Source of the DNA: Acinetobacter gandensis | GTDB taxonomy: Bacteria; Pseudomonadota; Gammaproteobacteria; Pseudomonadales; Moraxellaceae | Length of the DNA stretch: 64,000 bases | Assembly: GCF_001678755.1 (NCBI RefSeq) | Contig: NZ_LZDS01000029.1 | Span: 163,609 to 227,608 of the forward strand | Reading direction: 5' to 3' | In this document: in pieces, positions 27,889 to 37,428 of the stretch | How the letters are laid out: the number at the start of each line of letters is the position of its first letter | Position numbering within the stretch: position 1 is the stretch's first letter | Position numbers and translations under genes: made by a program | The notes under the pieces: model-generated | Seen by the model: the letters and a program-made list of their open reading frames with translations, nothing else | Told to the model about the DNA's origin: nothing | The model's database searches: none

Positions 27889-29616
27889 TTAGTTTTCCTC
27901 AAAATTACGCTGATGAAGTTGAAAGTAGGCACCTTGCTGCGCGATTAATTCAGCATGCGTACCTTGTTCAATAATACGCCCTTTATCCATCACCACAATA
28001 CGATCAGCATTTTCAATAGTAGATAAGCGATGAGCAATCACGATTGTTGTTCGATCTTGCATCGCCGCATCAAATGCTTGCTGAATATAATATTCTGACT
28101 CGTTATCCAGGGCACTTGTTGCCTCATCCAAAATTAGAATTGGTGCATTTTTCAAAATTGCGCGTGCAATCGCAATACGTTGTCGCTGACCACCTGATAA
28201 ATTCAGGCCTTGCGCACCTAATGGCGTGTCATAACCTTGTGGTAGATCCATAATAAAATCATGGGCAAAAGCAGCTTTCGCTGCGGCGATGACCTGTTCA
28301 TCTGTCGCATGCTCTAACTGGCCATAGGCAATATTTTCACGAACTGTGCGGTTAAATAAGACAACTTGCTGATTCACCATCGAAATTTGGGTGCGCAGGC
28401 TATTTAATTCGAGATCATTAATATCATGTTGATCTAACAGTAACTGACCAGAAGTAACATCTTGGTAGCGCACCAATAAGTTCACCAGTGAAGTTTTGCC
28501 TGCACCAGAACGCCCAACCAATGCAACAGTTTCACCTGCATTCACCTTTAGGTTAAAATCATGAATTGCATGATGACCATCTGCATAGATTAAATTTACA
28601 TTCTTAAATTCAACATCACCTTTCAACACTGGTTTTAATGTGCCGTTATTGGCTTCTTCTGGCATATCCAGCAATTCAAATACCGAATATGCTGCAGCCA
28701 TACCACGTTGAAGCTTTTCGTTAACATCCGTCAATGTTTTAATCGGCTTGCTCAACATACCTGCCGCTGTAATATAGGCAACAAACTCACCAGCTGAAGT
28801 GTCCTGCAAAATTTCTGGGCGTAAAGCGATATACATGACAATACTGAGCGCAATAGACATGATCAGCTGAACAATTGGACTATTGAGCTGCTGTACTACC
28901 ACCATTTTCAGGCCACGGCGTAAATTTTCCATCGAGCTTTCGTGAAAACGGTTTTGCTCATAATCTTGGCCTGCAAAGCCTTTCACCACCAAATTACCTT
29001 GAACTGTTTCCTGTACCACATGGTTCACATCCCCCATAGTACTTTGCACTTGCATAGATAATTTACGCATGCGTTTCGAGGCTTTACGTATAATTAAACC
29101 AATGATTGGGCCAAAAATTAAAATACATAAAGTTAGTCGCCAGTTGGTATATAGCAAATAGCCCAACAGTGCGATGGTAATAAGACCCTGTTGTACAATG
29201 GTTTTTAGCGACTCAGACGATGCTGCCGTCAATTGTTCAACGTTATACATAATTTTTGCAGTGATATGACCGCTCGAATTGTCTAAATAATATTGTGAAG
29301 GCAAACGCATCAACTTAGCGAAGACTTGCTGACGAATATTAAAGATTAAGTTTCGAGAAATCACTGCGGTAAAATATCCACCCATGAACAAACCGAGTCC
29401 ACGGAAGAACATCAATAAAACCACCAAGAGTGGAAATAAGGTTGTAAAGCTTTGATCTTTGTTTTGTATAGCTTCAATAATGCGTTCCAATAATTTTGCG
29501 ACAGAAACTTCCGTCGCAGCATTAATACTGAAACCAAGCAAAACAAGTAAGCCTATTGCCCAAAAAGGTTTTAAATAACTTAATAGGCGTAGGTAGACCT
29601 TAAAATCGTGCTTCAC
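27889..29616 (-). CDS. msbA: Lipid A export ATP-binding/permease protein MsbA
   Basis: The 575-residue half-transporter has six N-terminal membrane helices and a C-terminal ABC domain with Walker A GRSGAGKTS, signature LSGGQRQR and Walker B ILILDEATSALD. MsbA flips core-lipid A across the inner membrane. The start is GTG at 29616, which shares its last base with the exbD TAG stop (TAGTG) and has GAGG six nt upstream, a translational coupling arrangement. Confidence 0.95.
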   Translation of the reverse strand: MKHDFKVYLRLLSYLKPFWAIGLLVLLGFSINAATEVSVAKLLERIIEAIQNKDQSFTTLFPLLVVLLMFFRGLGLFMGGYFTAVISRNLIFNIRQQVFAKLMRLPSQYYLDNSSGHITAKIMYNVEQLTAASSESLKTIVQQGLITIALLGYLLYTNWRLTLCILIFGPIIGLIIRKASKRMRKLSMQVQSTMGDVNHVVQETVQGNLVVKGFAGQDYEQNRFHESSMENLRRGLKMVVVQQLNSPIVQLIMSIALSIVMYIALRPEILQDTSAGEFVAYITAAGMLSKPIKTLTDVNEKLQRGMAAAYSVFELLDMPEEANNGTLKPVLKGDVEFKNVNLIYADGHHAIHDFNLKVNAGETVALVGRSGAGKTSLVNLLVRYQDVTSGQLLLDQHDINDLELNSLRTQISMVNQQVVLFNRTVRENIAYGQLEHATDEQVIAAAKAAFAHDFIMDLPQGYDTPLGAQGLNLSGGQRQRIAIARAILKNAPILILDEATSALDNESEYYIQQAFDAAMQDRTTIVIAHRLSTIENADRIVVMDKGRIIEQGTHAELIAQQGAYFQLHQRNFEEN

Positions 29617-30038
29617 TAATAACCTCGAGTTGGTACTTTGGTACTGATGTTAATATTTACAAAGCCTAACTGCCCTGCAACATCCATCACGCGAATCACA
29701 TCCTGATGCGTGGCTTTCGCATCAGCAGCAATCACAAACATTAAATCACGACGATCATTCGATATCTGTTTAATTGCCGTATTTAAATCTGAAACTTCCT
29801 TACTTGCCAAGGATTGCCCGTTGACCGAGTAATGCCCTGTAGAATCCACCACCACTTCAACTTTTTGATCATATTGTTTTGGTGGAACACCTTGTGCATC
29901 CGGAAGTGTTAAATTCATTCGACTCATCTGATTAAAGGTTGTCGAAAGTAATAAAAACACCAAAATAAACATCAAGCAATCAATCATCGGAGTGAGGTTG
30001 ATATGAATATCTTCAACCTGACGGCGTTTAAATTTCAT
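29616..30038 (-). CDS. exbD: ExbD/TolR family biopolymer transport protein
   Basis: The 140-residue protein has one N-terminal membrane helix with the conserved proton-channel Asp in LTPMIDCLMFILVFLLL. A periplasmic domain with VVDSTGHYSVNG and VIAADAKATHQDVIRVMD follows. It partners the ExbB-like protein encoded 15 bp upstream. The exbBD-msbA-lpxK-kdsB order is conserved in Pseudomonas and relatives. A TonB-energising or cell-envelope role is likely; TolR is excluded because there is no tol cluster here. Confidence 0.9.
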   Translation of the reverse strand: MKFKRRQVEDIHINLTPMIDCLMFILVFLLLSTTFNQMSRMNLTLPDAQGVPPKQYDQKVEVVVDSTGHYSVNGQSLASKEVSDLNTAIKQISNDRRDLMFVIAADAKATHQDVIRVMDVAGQLGFVNINISTKVPTRGY

Positions 30039-30052
30039 TTTTCCGCCTCCAT

Positions 30053-30694
30053 TCAGCTGGCTTTCTGAATGTCCTGACTTTCGACTTCAGGGGCTTTTTT
30101 ATAGAACAAAGCGGCATGAAACAAAGTCGATTGCTGCTCAAGTTCAGCAACATATTCTTGAACCAAACGCTGGAAATAACGATGTGCAAATAATGCAGGC
30201 ACGGCAATCAACATACCTGCAGCTGTTGTAATTAATGCTTTAGAAATACCCGGCATCATCAATACTGGATCACTATTGGTTCCAATATCAATCATCAAAA
30301 ACGCTTCAATAATACCAATGACAGTACCCAGCAAACCCAACAACGGAGCAACCGCACTTAAAGTTCCCAAAAAGTTAATGTTTTTTTCAAGATAACCAAT
30401 TTCTTGAGATGCGGTCACTTCCATTTGGGCACGTGCGTATTGCTCAGATTGATTTTTACTTGCATAACCTGCAGTCAAAACACGACCTAACGTACTCTGT
30501 TGCAAGTCTTTACTTTGCTCCATGTGCTGAACCACATCTTTCACAGAAGAATTGGCCTTCATATATAAAGATGATGGTAAAACCATTGATTTTTTTAAGC
30601 GAATAAAACGCTCAATGGTAATGGCAACAGTAAAGATTGAACAAATCACGAGTGGGATCATTAACCACCCACCCGCTTTGACTAATTCCCACAT
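30053..30694 (-). CDS. exbB: ExbB/TolQ/MotA family proton channel protein
   Basis: The 213-residue protein has three membrane helices: residues ~10-27, ~108-130 with LSAVAPLLGLLGTVIGIIEAF, and ~150-172 with ALITTAAGMLIAVPALF. These are the hallmark ExbB/TolQ segments lining the proton path. It is paired with exbD and cotranscribed downstream of parB, whose stop is 31 bp away. Confidence 0.9.
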   Translation of the reverse strand: MWELVKAGGWLMIPLVICSIFTVAITIERFIRLKKSMVLPSSLYMKANSSVKDVVQHMEQSKDLQQSTLGRVLTAGYASKNQSEQYARAQMEVTASQEIGYLEKNINFLGTLSAVAPLLGLLGTVIGIIEAFLMIDIGTNSDPVLMMPGISKALITTAAGMLIAVPALFAHRYFQRLVQEYVAELEQQSTLFHAALFYKKAPEVESQDIQKAS

Positions 30695-30725
30695 TTGATT
30701 TTCCCCAAGTAAATAGACTGTAAAA

Positions 30726-31613
30726 TTATTCAGCCAAACAAATATTTAGAATGCCGTCGAGTTCTTCAAGATTATGGTAGCTAATCACAAGCTTACCCTT
30801 ACCTTGTTTATTATGATCAATTTTTACTTCAGCACTAAAACGATCTGAAAGTCGTTGTGTAAGTTGCTGTATGTCTGACGAAACATTTACTTTTGCTTTA
30901 GGTTGTTTCGGTGCATTTAAGTCACGAACATACTGTTCGGTTTGACGCACGGACATGCTTTTTTCAATGACCATTTCAGCGACTTTTAATTGGTCTTTGG
31001 CTTTCAAGGTCAAAATTGCACGTGCATGCCCCATATCAAGTAAGCCTTGCTGCATAAAATCTTTCACTGGTTCTGCCAATGAAAGTAAACGCAATAAATT
31101 ACTGATCGTGGTACGAGCTTTACCTACTGTATCCGCAATTTCTTGGTGACTTAAACCAAACTCATCATGGAAACGTTGTAATGCCATGGCTTGATCAATT
31201 GGGTTCAGGTCTTGACGTTGAATGTTCTCAATCAGTGCTAATGCAATTGCAACTTGATCTGAAAGATCACGCACAATTGCAGGAACTTCTGTTAGTCCAG
31301 CAAGTTGCGCAGCACGCCAGCGACGTTCACCTGCAATAATTTCATAGGGATGTTTTTCGTCTTCAACAGGACGAATCACGATCGGCTGCATGACTCCATG
31401 CTTTTCAATTGAAGCCGCAAGTTCTTGAAGATCTTGTTCTTTAATAAAGCGGCGTGGTTGATATTCACCGCGCTTTAATAAGTGAACATCAATTTGCTTC
31501 AACTGACCATGATCTAATGCTTTGGCTTCTAACTGTAGTTTTTCTTTTTGGATCGAACCAAGTAAGGCATCTAAACCACGACCTTTAGCCAGTCCACGTT
31601 TTTTTACGGTCAT
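30726..31613 (-). CDS. parB: Chromosome partitioning protein ParB
   Basis: The 295-residue CTPase/DNA clamp begins with the KRGLAKGRGLDALLG signature. The CTP-binding GERRWRAAQLAGLTEVPAIV lies around 95-115, followed by the helix-turn-helix HQEIADTVGKARTTISNLLRLL and a short C-terminal dimerisation domain. It overlaps parA by 4 nt (ATGA). I did not find an exact parS palindrome in the window by eye. Confidence 0.95.
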   Translation of the reverse strand: MTVKKRGLAKGRGLDALLGSIQKEKLQLEAKALDHGQLKQIDVHLLKRGEYQPRRFIKEQDLQELAASIEKHGVMQPIVIRPVEDEKHPYEIIAGERRWRAAQLAGLTEVPAIVRDLSDQVAIALALIENIQRQDLNPIDQAMALQRFHDEFGLSHQEIADTVGKARTTISNLLRLLSLAEPVKDFMQQGLLDMGHARAILTLKAKDQLKVAEMVIEKSMSVRQTEQYVRDLNAPKQPKAKVNVSSDIQQLTQRLSDRFSAEVKIDHNKQGKGKLVISYHNLEELDGILNICLAE

Positions 31614-32392
31614 GCTTTACTTCCTTTTTTCACTTTGGTTTTTTTTAACATCTCAGCTGCCAAGTTCAAGTAAGCAACTGCACCCTTTGAGCTTTTTTCA
31701 AAATAAATTACAGGCAAACCGTGTGCAGGCGCTTCCGCTAGACGAATATTACGTGGCACTACAGTTTCATAAAGTTTTTTGCCAAAATATTGTTCTAATT
31801 CTGCAGAAACATCACGAGTCAAAGCATTACGCGCATCATACATCGTACGTAATACACCCACGATCTCTAGATCTGGATTCAATGCTTGTTGAATACGATC
31901 AATGGTTTGCGTCAAATCTGCTAAACCTTCCAATGCATAATATTCACATTGCATTGGAATAAGCACACCGCGTACCGCTGCTAAAGCATTGACTGTAATT
32001 AAACTTAAACTTGGCGCACAATCTACAATAATGTAGTCAAAATCTTTTTCTACCGTTGCCAAGGCCTCACGTAAAATAAACTCACGTCCATCTTGGTCAG
32101 CAATCGCAAGTTCCACACCTGCTAAATCACGGTTTGCACCTAGAACTTTATAACCCACTTCAGCTTTATGAATTGCAGTTTCAATGGGTACTTCACCCAA
32201 AAGTACATCCGTCACTGAGTACAATAAGTCGTTCTTTTGAATGCCCGACCCCATCGTGGCATTACCTTGCGAATCCATATCTACAAGTAATACGCGTTTT
32301 TTTAATACGGCCAATGACGCAGCCAAATTCACTGCAGTTGTGGTTTTACCTACGCCACCCTTTTGGTTTGCAATCGCAATAATTTGAGCCAT
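31610..32392 (-). CDS. parA: Chromosome partitioning ATPase ParA
   Basis: The 260-residue ParA/Soj ATPase has the deviant Walker A NQKGGVGKTTTAVNLAA at 9-25, Walker A' LLVDMDSQGNAT and VDCAPSLSL. It lacks the N-terminal HTH of plasmid type Ia ParA, which fits a chromosomal type. The rsmG-parA-parB order is the classic arrangement near oriC in many bacteria. Confidence 0.95.
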   Translation of the reverse strand: MAQIIAIANQKGGVGKTTTAVNLAASLAVLKKRVLLVDMDSQGNATMGSGIQKNDLLYSVTDVLLGEVPIETAIHKAEVGYKVLGANRDLAGVELAIADQDGREFILREALATVEKDFDYIIVDCAPSLSLITVNALAAVRGVLIPMQCEYYALEGLADLTQTIDRIQQALNPDLEIVGVLRTMYDARNALTRDVSAELEQYFGKKLYETVVPRNIRLAEAPAHGLPVIYFEKSSKGAVAYLNLAAEMLKKTKVKKGSKA

Positions 32393-32416
32393 GGTAACCC
32401 CAGTCCTTTGAAAAAT

Positions 32417-33049
32417 TTAAATACGTTTTAAGAAAATTAAATGGCGTTGTTCATCCAATCGTGGAACTTTTAACGCAACGATATCAATTTTGAACTCACT
32501 TTTCAGTGTTTCAACTTCTTCTTCTGGGATTAAACCTTTCATTGAAGCAATAATACTTTGCTCATGCATATACGGTTTAGATGCATCTACAAAATCAGTC
32601 AATGAAGCAAAAGCACGACTGGTAATCACATCAAATTGCCCTAGTTCATTGATGCTGTCTTCATTCTCAACACGTGTTTGAACTGCAATGACATTTTTTA
32701 GTTTTAGGTCTGCAATAAATTGCTTTAAGAATCGAATTTTTTTTCCGTTCGCATCTAATAGTACACATTCACGATCTGGCTGACACAGTGCAATGATCAT
32801 GCCTGGCATACCTCCACCTGTACCAATATCGAGTAAACGGCCTGCTGGCAAGTCGTTCAAAATACTCAAACTATCCAGCAAATGCTTCACCAACATTTCT
32901 TTTGGATCACGAATTGCGGTCAAGTTATAGGCTTTGTTCCACAGCACTAAGGCATCTTGATATTTCAGCAATAGATTTAATGCTTCTTCACTCAAATCTA
33001 AGCCAAGCTTTTGACTACCTTGCTTTAAGTCTTGAAAAAAAGGATGCAT
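32417..33049 (-). CDS. rsmG: 16S rRNA (guanine(527)-N7)-methyltransferase
   Basis: The 210-residue enzyme has the SAM-binding LLDIGTGGGMPGMIIAL (about 70-86), AYNLTAIRDPKEMLVKHLLDSL and TSRAFASLTDFV, all diagnostic of RsmG/GidB. It methylates G527 of 16S rRNA. It lies 24 bp upstream of parA and is likely the first gene of the long minus-strand block. Confidence 0.96.
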   Translation of the reverse strand: MHPFFQDLKQGSQKLGLDLSEEALNLLLKYQDALVLWNKAYNLTAIRDPKEMLVKHLLDSLSILNDLPAGRLLDIGTGGGMPGMIIALCQPDRECVLLDANGKKIRFLKQFIADLKLKNVIAVQTRVENEDSINELGQFDVITSRAFASLTDFVDASKPYMHEQSIIASMKGLIPEEEVETLKSEFKIDIVALKVPRLDEQRHLIFLKRI

Positions 33050-33133
33050 AAAGAAGACATCTCAATAAAAATTAACTGAAGTATACCGATTTCTAAGCCG
33101 TGGAACAGTAGCTAACGCTTAGCGAATATGCAC

Positions 33134-33823
33134 TTAAGCGTACATGCCCTGACGAATCTGTAGATCTAGATCACTTAATCGCTCAGGTGTGCCAACATCT
33201 ACCCAAGCTGCTTGCATTTTTTCTGCAGAAATTTTTCCATCTAGCATCGCATCTTTTAATAATGGAGCTAAAGGTCGTTTTCCTGCATCCAAACCATCAA
33301 ACATTTTTGGGTTAATGACCGCTACGCCACTATAAGTCAGTGCCTCACCTTGTTGTCCTTGCTCAAAGGTATAACTACGCCCATTTGCCAAGATAAAATC
33401 GCCTTTGGGATGTTGAGCAGGATTAGTCACAAAAACAAGATGTGCAAGATCTGCACCTAAGTTCACATTCAGTAAGGATGAAAAATCAAAAGTTGTCCAA
33501 ACATCACCATTCACCAAAATAAATGGCTCTGTCCCAAGCAAAGGTAAAGCATTAATAATGCCACCTGCTGTTTCTAAACCTTCTGCTTCACGTGTCCAGC
33601 GAATAGTAACGCCAAATTGAGAACCATCGCCTAAGGCGCCAATCAACACATCGGCTAGCCAAGCAGAATTGATAATAATTTCAGTCACGCCAATTTTTTT
33701 GAGTTTTTCAATATGCCAAACAATCAGTGGTTTTCCACCCACTTCAAGCAAAGGCTTTGGCTTATATAAGGTTAAAGGACGCATCCGGTTGCCTAGACCC
33801 GCCGCTAAAATCATGGCTTTCAT
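33134..33823 (-). CDS. murU: N-acetylmuramate alpha-1-phosphate uridylyltransferase
   Basis: The 229-residue nucleotidyltransferase has the signature AAGLGNRMRPLT (7-18), KPLLEVGGKPLI and the metal-site NGDVWTTFD. In Pseudomonas MurU turns MurNAc-1-phosphate into UDP-MurNAc in a peptidoglycan recycling route that bypasses the fosfomycin target MurA. The adjacent amgK supports this assignment. The ATG overlaps the amgK stop (TAATG), so the pair is translationally coupled. Confidence 0.9.
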   Translation of the reverse strand: MKAMILAAGLGNRMRPLTLYKPKPLLEVGGKPLIVWHIEKLKKIGVTEIIINSAWLADVLIGALGDGSQFGVTIRWTREAEGLETAGGIINALPLLGTEPFILVNGDVWTTFDFSSLLNVNLGADLAHLVFVTNPAQHPKGDFILANGRSYTFEQGQQGEALTYSGVAVINPKMFDGLDAGKRPLAPLLKDAMLDGKISAEKMQAAWVDVGTPERLSDLDLQIRQGMYA

Positions 33824-34836
33824 TATGCAACAACCTCGTAACTACCGTATTTGGCTTCAAATTTCGGCAATACTTTAGCTTGAATAAACTGAATAAATGG
33901 TTGTAGTTCTGCATACGGCTTACTTTCTTCAAGTAAATACCACATCACACGAGGTAAATCTTTCAAGTAGCCTGATTTACCATCACGCTCAAACAAACGA
34001 ACAAAAATACCCAAAATCTTGATATGACGTTGAATCGCCATCAGGTCAGCATCTTGTTTAAATTGTTCAAAGTCACGACCTTCTTTTGCCGACGCAGGTA
34101 ACAAGTCATAAAACACTTTAAACCAACCATATACACGCTCAGCATTCCACTGCACATAAGCGTCTCGAGTGATTGAAATAAGGTCATAAGTATCCGCACC
34201 AATCACTGCATCTTGGAAATCAATGACACCTTGATCTTGCTCACCATCGAGCATCATTAAATTACGACTATGGAAATCACGATGCACGATGACTTGTGGT
34301 TGTGCCAAGGCAGCATTGGCTAAAATCGCAAAGGTACGCTTAATTAAAGCTGACTCTTCGATAGTTAGTTGAATTTGTAATGAAGGCAATAACCAATCAG
34401 TTAAAAGCTCCATTTCAGAAATCAGCTTTTCATAGGCATATTCTGGAAAGTGGTTTACACCATCAATTGACTGTAATTGAATCAACTGTTTAAAACTTTG
34501 TGCGTAATGTGCGTCTACTGTTTGATCATTGAGCAATGTCGACAGTAAAACATCACCAAAATCTTCCAGCAATAAAAAGCCTTGCTCTAGATCTTTTGCC
34601 ACAATATGGGGTACACGAACGCCATTCGCATCAAAAAATTCATCAATCGTCACAAAAGGCACACAATCTTCTTTTTCTGGTGGTGCATCCATCAGCATAA
34701 ATGTTTTATTATTCAATTTGATTCGTGCATAACGACGGAAACTTGCATCGCCTGCTAGAAAGTTAATTTCAAATTGATCTGAACCAAGTACAGATGAAAT
34801 CCATGTTTGTATCAATTGTTCACGTTGTGTATTCAT
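33823..34836 (-). CDS. amgK: N-acetylmuramate/N-acetylglucosamine kinase AmgK
   Basis: The 337-residue protein has an aminoglycoside-phosphotransferase fold. The catalytic loop is IVHRDFHSRNLMML and the metal-binding VIDFQDAVIG follows, with a P-loop-like AGDASFRRYARI near the N-terminus. AmgK phosphorylates MurNAc and GlcNAc at C1, feeding MurU. It is divergent from lptD with 111 bp between the starts, the same neighbourhood as in Pseudomonas. Confidence 0.9.
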   Translation of the reverse strand: MNTQREQLIQTWISSVLGSDQFEINFLAGDASFRRYARIKLNNKTFMLMDAPPEKEDCVPFVTIDEFFDANGVRVPHIVAKDLEQGFLLLEDFGDVLLSTLLNDQTVDAHYAQSFKQLIQLQSIDGVNHFPEYAYEKLISEMELLTDWLLPSLQIQLTIEESALIKRTFAILANAALAQPQVIVHRDFHSRNLMMLDGEQDQGVIDFQDAVIGADTYDLISITRDAYVQWNAERVYGWFKVFYDLLPASAKEGRDFEQFKQDADLMAIQRHIKILGIFVRLFERDGKSGYLKDLPRVMWYLLEESKPYAELQPFIQFIQAKVLPKFEAKYGSYEVVA

Positions 34837-34947
34837 TTGCGATAAATTCTAATACAGGCTGAGTTTTTAAAGTGCTAAGTGTAGCTACTTATCAACTTTT
34901 TCTCTATGATGCGACAATAATTAATTGCGATTAAGCATACTTGGTTA

Positions 34948-37428
34948 ATGAGACAAATGAAGCAACAGTTTAAATTCAATCCTTTAGCGACTGCGATCTT
35001 AACCCTTCTTTGTGGTAGCTCTTTACCAAGCTATGCAGCGTCTGTTTCTACCGCTTCCACGGAAGATGATACTGAACAGTTGAAGCAGACAATTGCCGAA
35101 GCCTACCCGGGTCAGCAGTTCTTTGAACAATATTATGTTGATAAATCTGCCCCAGAAGCCCAAATCCGAAATACCAATCAACTTAGCTCTGCATTTTGTA
35201 CTGGAACATGGATTACACCTGTAGCTCCAACCACCAAAGCTGTTGCCCCAGAAGATGCAACCTCTACCATTACCGCAGACTATGGTCATTTTGACCCGAA
35301 TGGCGATTCCATTCTTGAAGGTAATGTTCTGATTGACCAAGAAGGTCGTCAAATACGTGCAGATCAAATCAAAATTGATAAAACGCAGACTTATGCAAAT
35401 GCAACAGGCCGTGTACAAATGGCTCAGTCTGGTTTAATTTCACAAAGCGATTCGATTGACTACAACTTAAAAACGCAACAAGGCGACTTAAATAACAGTT
35501 TCTTCATCGCAGAAGAACAACATGCACATGGTCGCGCAGAAAAAATCGCACGCACTTCAACAGATACACTTGAATTAGAAAACGCAGAATATACAACTTG
35601 CCCGCCGGATGAGAAGCCAACTTGGAAAATCCAAGCGGATAAAATCAAACTTAATCAAGAAACTGGCCGCGGTGAAACCAAAGGTACAACTTTATACGTA
35701 AAAGATGTACCTGTGATGGCCGTGCCATATTTCAATTTCCCGATTGATGATCGCCGAACCACAGGTATTTTAACCCCAAGTTTTGGCTTTACCAATGATG
35801 GTGGTTTTGAACTTGCAGTTCCAGTTTATTTAAACTTAGCACCAAATTATGATGCCACAGTTACACCGCGCTATATCGCAGATCGTGGCCCGATGCTTGA
35901 AGGTGAATTCCGCTATCTCAGCAAAAACTTTGGCTCGGGGATGATTTTTGGTGGCTATTTAGCTGGTGACCAAAAATATGACGACCAAGATCGTAAAGAT
36001 TTACACTTTCTACATAACTGGAAAATTAACGATCAATTCAGCACAAATCTCGAATACAACTATGCATCCGATAAAGACTATTTCTCAGATCTCAATAATA
36101 ATCCAAACTCAAAAACTGACCTAAACTTACGCCGTGCATGGGAACTTAATTATAAAAATGGTATCCCCGGCTTAAAAGCACAGCTTAAAGTTGAGGACTT
36201 CCAAACTTTAGATAAAACAGTCAGCGATGAAGATCGTCCATATGCGCGCTTACCGCAATTTTTATTAAATTACAAAACTGGTAATCCGCTAGGCTTACAA
36301 TATGAGTTTAATAACGATACTGCTTATTTCAAGAAAAACTTACGTAATAACAATATCCCTGTAAGCAATGACGAATCACCAATGTACGAGCCAAGCGGTG
36401 CACGTATTTACAATGATTTTAGTGTTCGCTATAACTACCGCACACCTTGGTCTTTCGTCATTCCAGAAGCCACAATTCGTAATGTAAACACAATTTATGA
36501 TCAAGATACGGTTAATGCACAAAACATTAGCTCGTCTAATGAAAGTAAATCTGTCGTAGTTCCTCAGTTTACGCTTGATGCTGGCCTGGTCATGGAACGT
36601 GAAGGTCGATACCTACAAACCTTAACACCACGATTCTTCTATGCTTATTCACCATATAAGAACCAAGAAACTAATCCTAACTTTGATTCAACTACTGCAT
36701 CTATTAACTATGATCAGTTGTTTAGCCCACGTCGTTTCTATGGAAATGACCGTCTAGAAGACAACAATTTTGCATCATTAGGCCTAAGTTACAGCATATT
36801 TGATGATGTTGGTTTGGAGCGCTTAAAAGCTAGCGTAGGTCAAAGCTTCTATTTTGAAGATCGTCGTGTCACTTTGAACAATGTCACCGACAAATTTGAT
36901 AACGAACGTCACACTGGCCCTGTTGTGAGCTTATCGAGCCAGTTATCTGATCGTATCAGTGTCAATGCGAATTCAGCTTGGATGGCAAATGGCGATAATG
37001 CTCAGCGCGATATCCAAATGTATTATGCAGGTGATAAAGGTAATCTTTATAACGTCGGTTATTTCTATCGCAAAGACATTCCAAACCGTCAAGATAGTTA
37101 TGACCAAGCAGTTGCTTCATTTATTCAACCCATCCATAACAACTGGCGTATTATCGGGCATGCACAATACGATTTAGACAATAGCATTGCGCGCGAATAT
37201 CTATTGGGTGTGAACTATGAATCATGCTGTTGGGGTGTTTCAGTATACGGACGTTCATATTTTAATGATTTGGATGATGTAACATCTTCTGATGTAAAAC
37301 CTAAACGTGCCATTATGGCTGAATTCACACTTAAAGGTTTAGGTGGATTCAACAATAAATTAACCTCTTTACTTGAAAACCGTGTTTTAGGTTTTAACAA
37401 TATTAATCAATCTTGGACAGAACGTTAA
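34948..37428 (+). CDS. lptD: LPS assembly outer-membrane protein LptD
   Basis: The 826-residue protein has a signal peptide ending at about SSLPSYA. An N-terminal periplasmic OstA domain includes ILEGNVLIDQEGRQIRADQ, and a C-terminal barrel of Tyr/Asp-rich strands follows. Four mature cysteines are visible: AFCTGTW, TTCPPD and the adjacent pair in ESCCWG, as in the E. coli disulfide set. LptD inserts lipopolysaccharide in the outer leaflet with LptE. ATG 34957 is an alternative start; no strong ribosome site decides. It overlaps surA. Confidence 0.96.
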   Translation: MRQMKQQFKFNPLATAILTLLCGSSLPSYAASVSTASTEDDTEQLKQTIAEAYPGQQFFEQYYVDKSAPEAQIRNTNQLSSAFCTGTWITPVAPTTKAVAPEDATSTITADYGHFDPNGDSILEGNVLIDQEGRQIRADQIKIDKTQTYANATGRVQMAQSGLISQSDSIDYNLKTQQGDLNNSFFIAEEQHAHGRAEKIARTSTDTLELENAEYTTCPPDEKPTWKIQADKIKLNQETGRGETKGTTLYVKDVPVMAVPYFNFPIDDRRTTGILTPSFGFTNDGGFELAVPVYLNLAPNYDATVTPRYIADRGPMLEGEFRYLSKNFGSGMIFGGYLAGDQKYDDQDRKDLHFLHNWKINDQFSTNLEYNYASDKDYFSDLNNNPNSKTDLNLRRAWELNYKNGIPGLKAQLKVEDFQTLDKTVSDEDRPYARLPQFLLNYKTGNPLGLQYEFNNDTAYFKKNLRNNNIPVSNDESPMYEPSGARIYNDFSVRYNYRTPWSFVIPEATIRNVNTIYDQDTVNAQNISSSNESKSVVVPQFTLDAGLVMEREGRYLQTLTPRFFYAYSPYKNQETNPNFDSTTASINYDQLFSPRRFYGNDRLEDNNFASLGLSYSIFDDVGLERLKASVGQSFYFEDRRVTLNNVTDKFDNERHTGPVVSLSSQLSDRISVNANSAWMANGDNAQRDIQMYYAGDKGNLYNVGYFYRKDIPNRQDSYDQAVASFIQPIHNNWRIIGHAQYDLDNSIAREYLLGVNYESCCWGVSVYGRSYFNDLDDVTSSDVKPKRAIMAEFTLKGLGGFNNKLTSLLENRVLGFNNINQSWTER

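Noticed and set aside
30726..33049. parS site near parAB
   Set aside because: Several CACGTG cores occur in the window (for example near 8500 and 10916) but none is flanked as in TGTTTCACGTGAAACA.
35023..35418. 131-codon ORF antisense to lptD
   Set aside because: Shadow of the lptD reading frame; composition is not protein-like and no SD is present.
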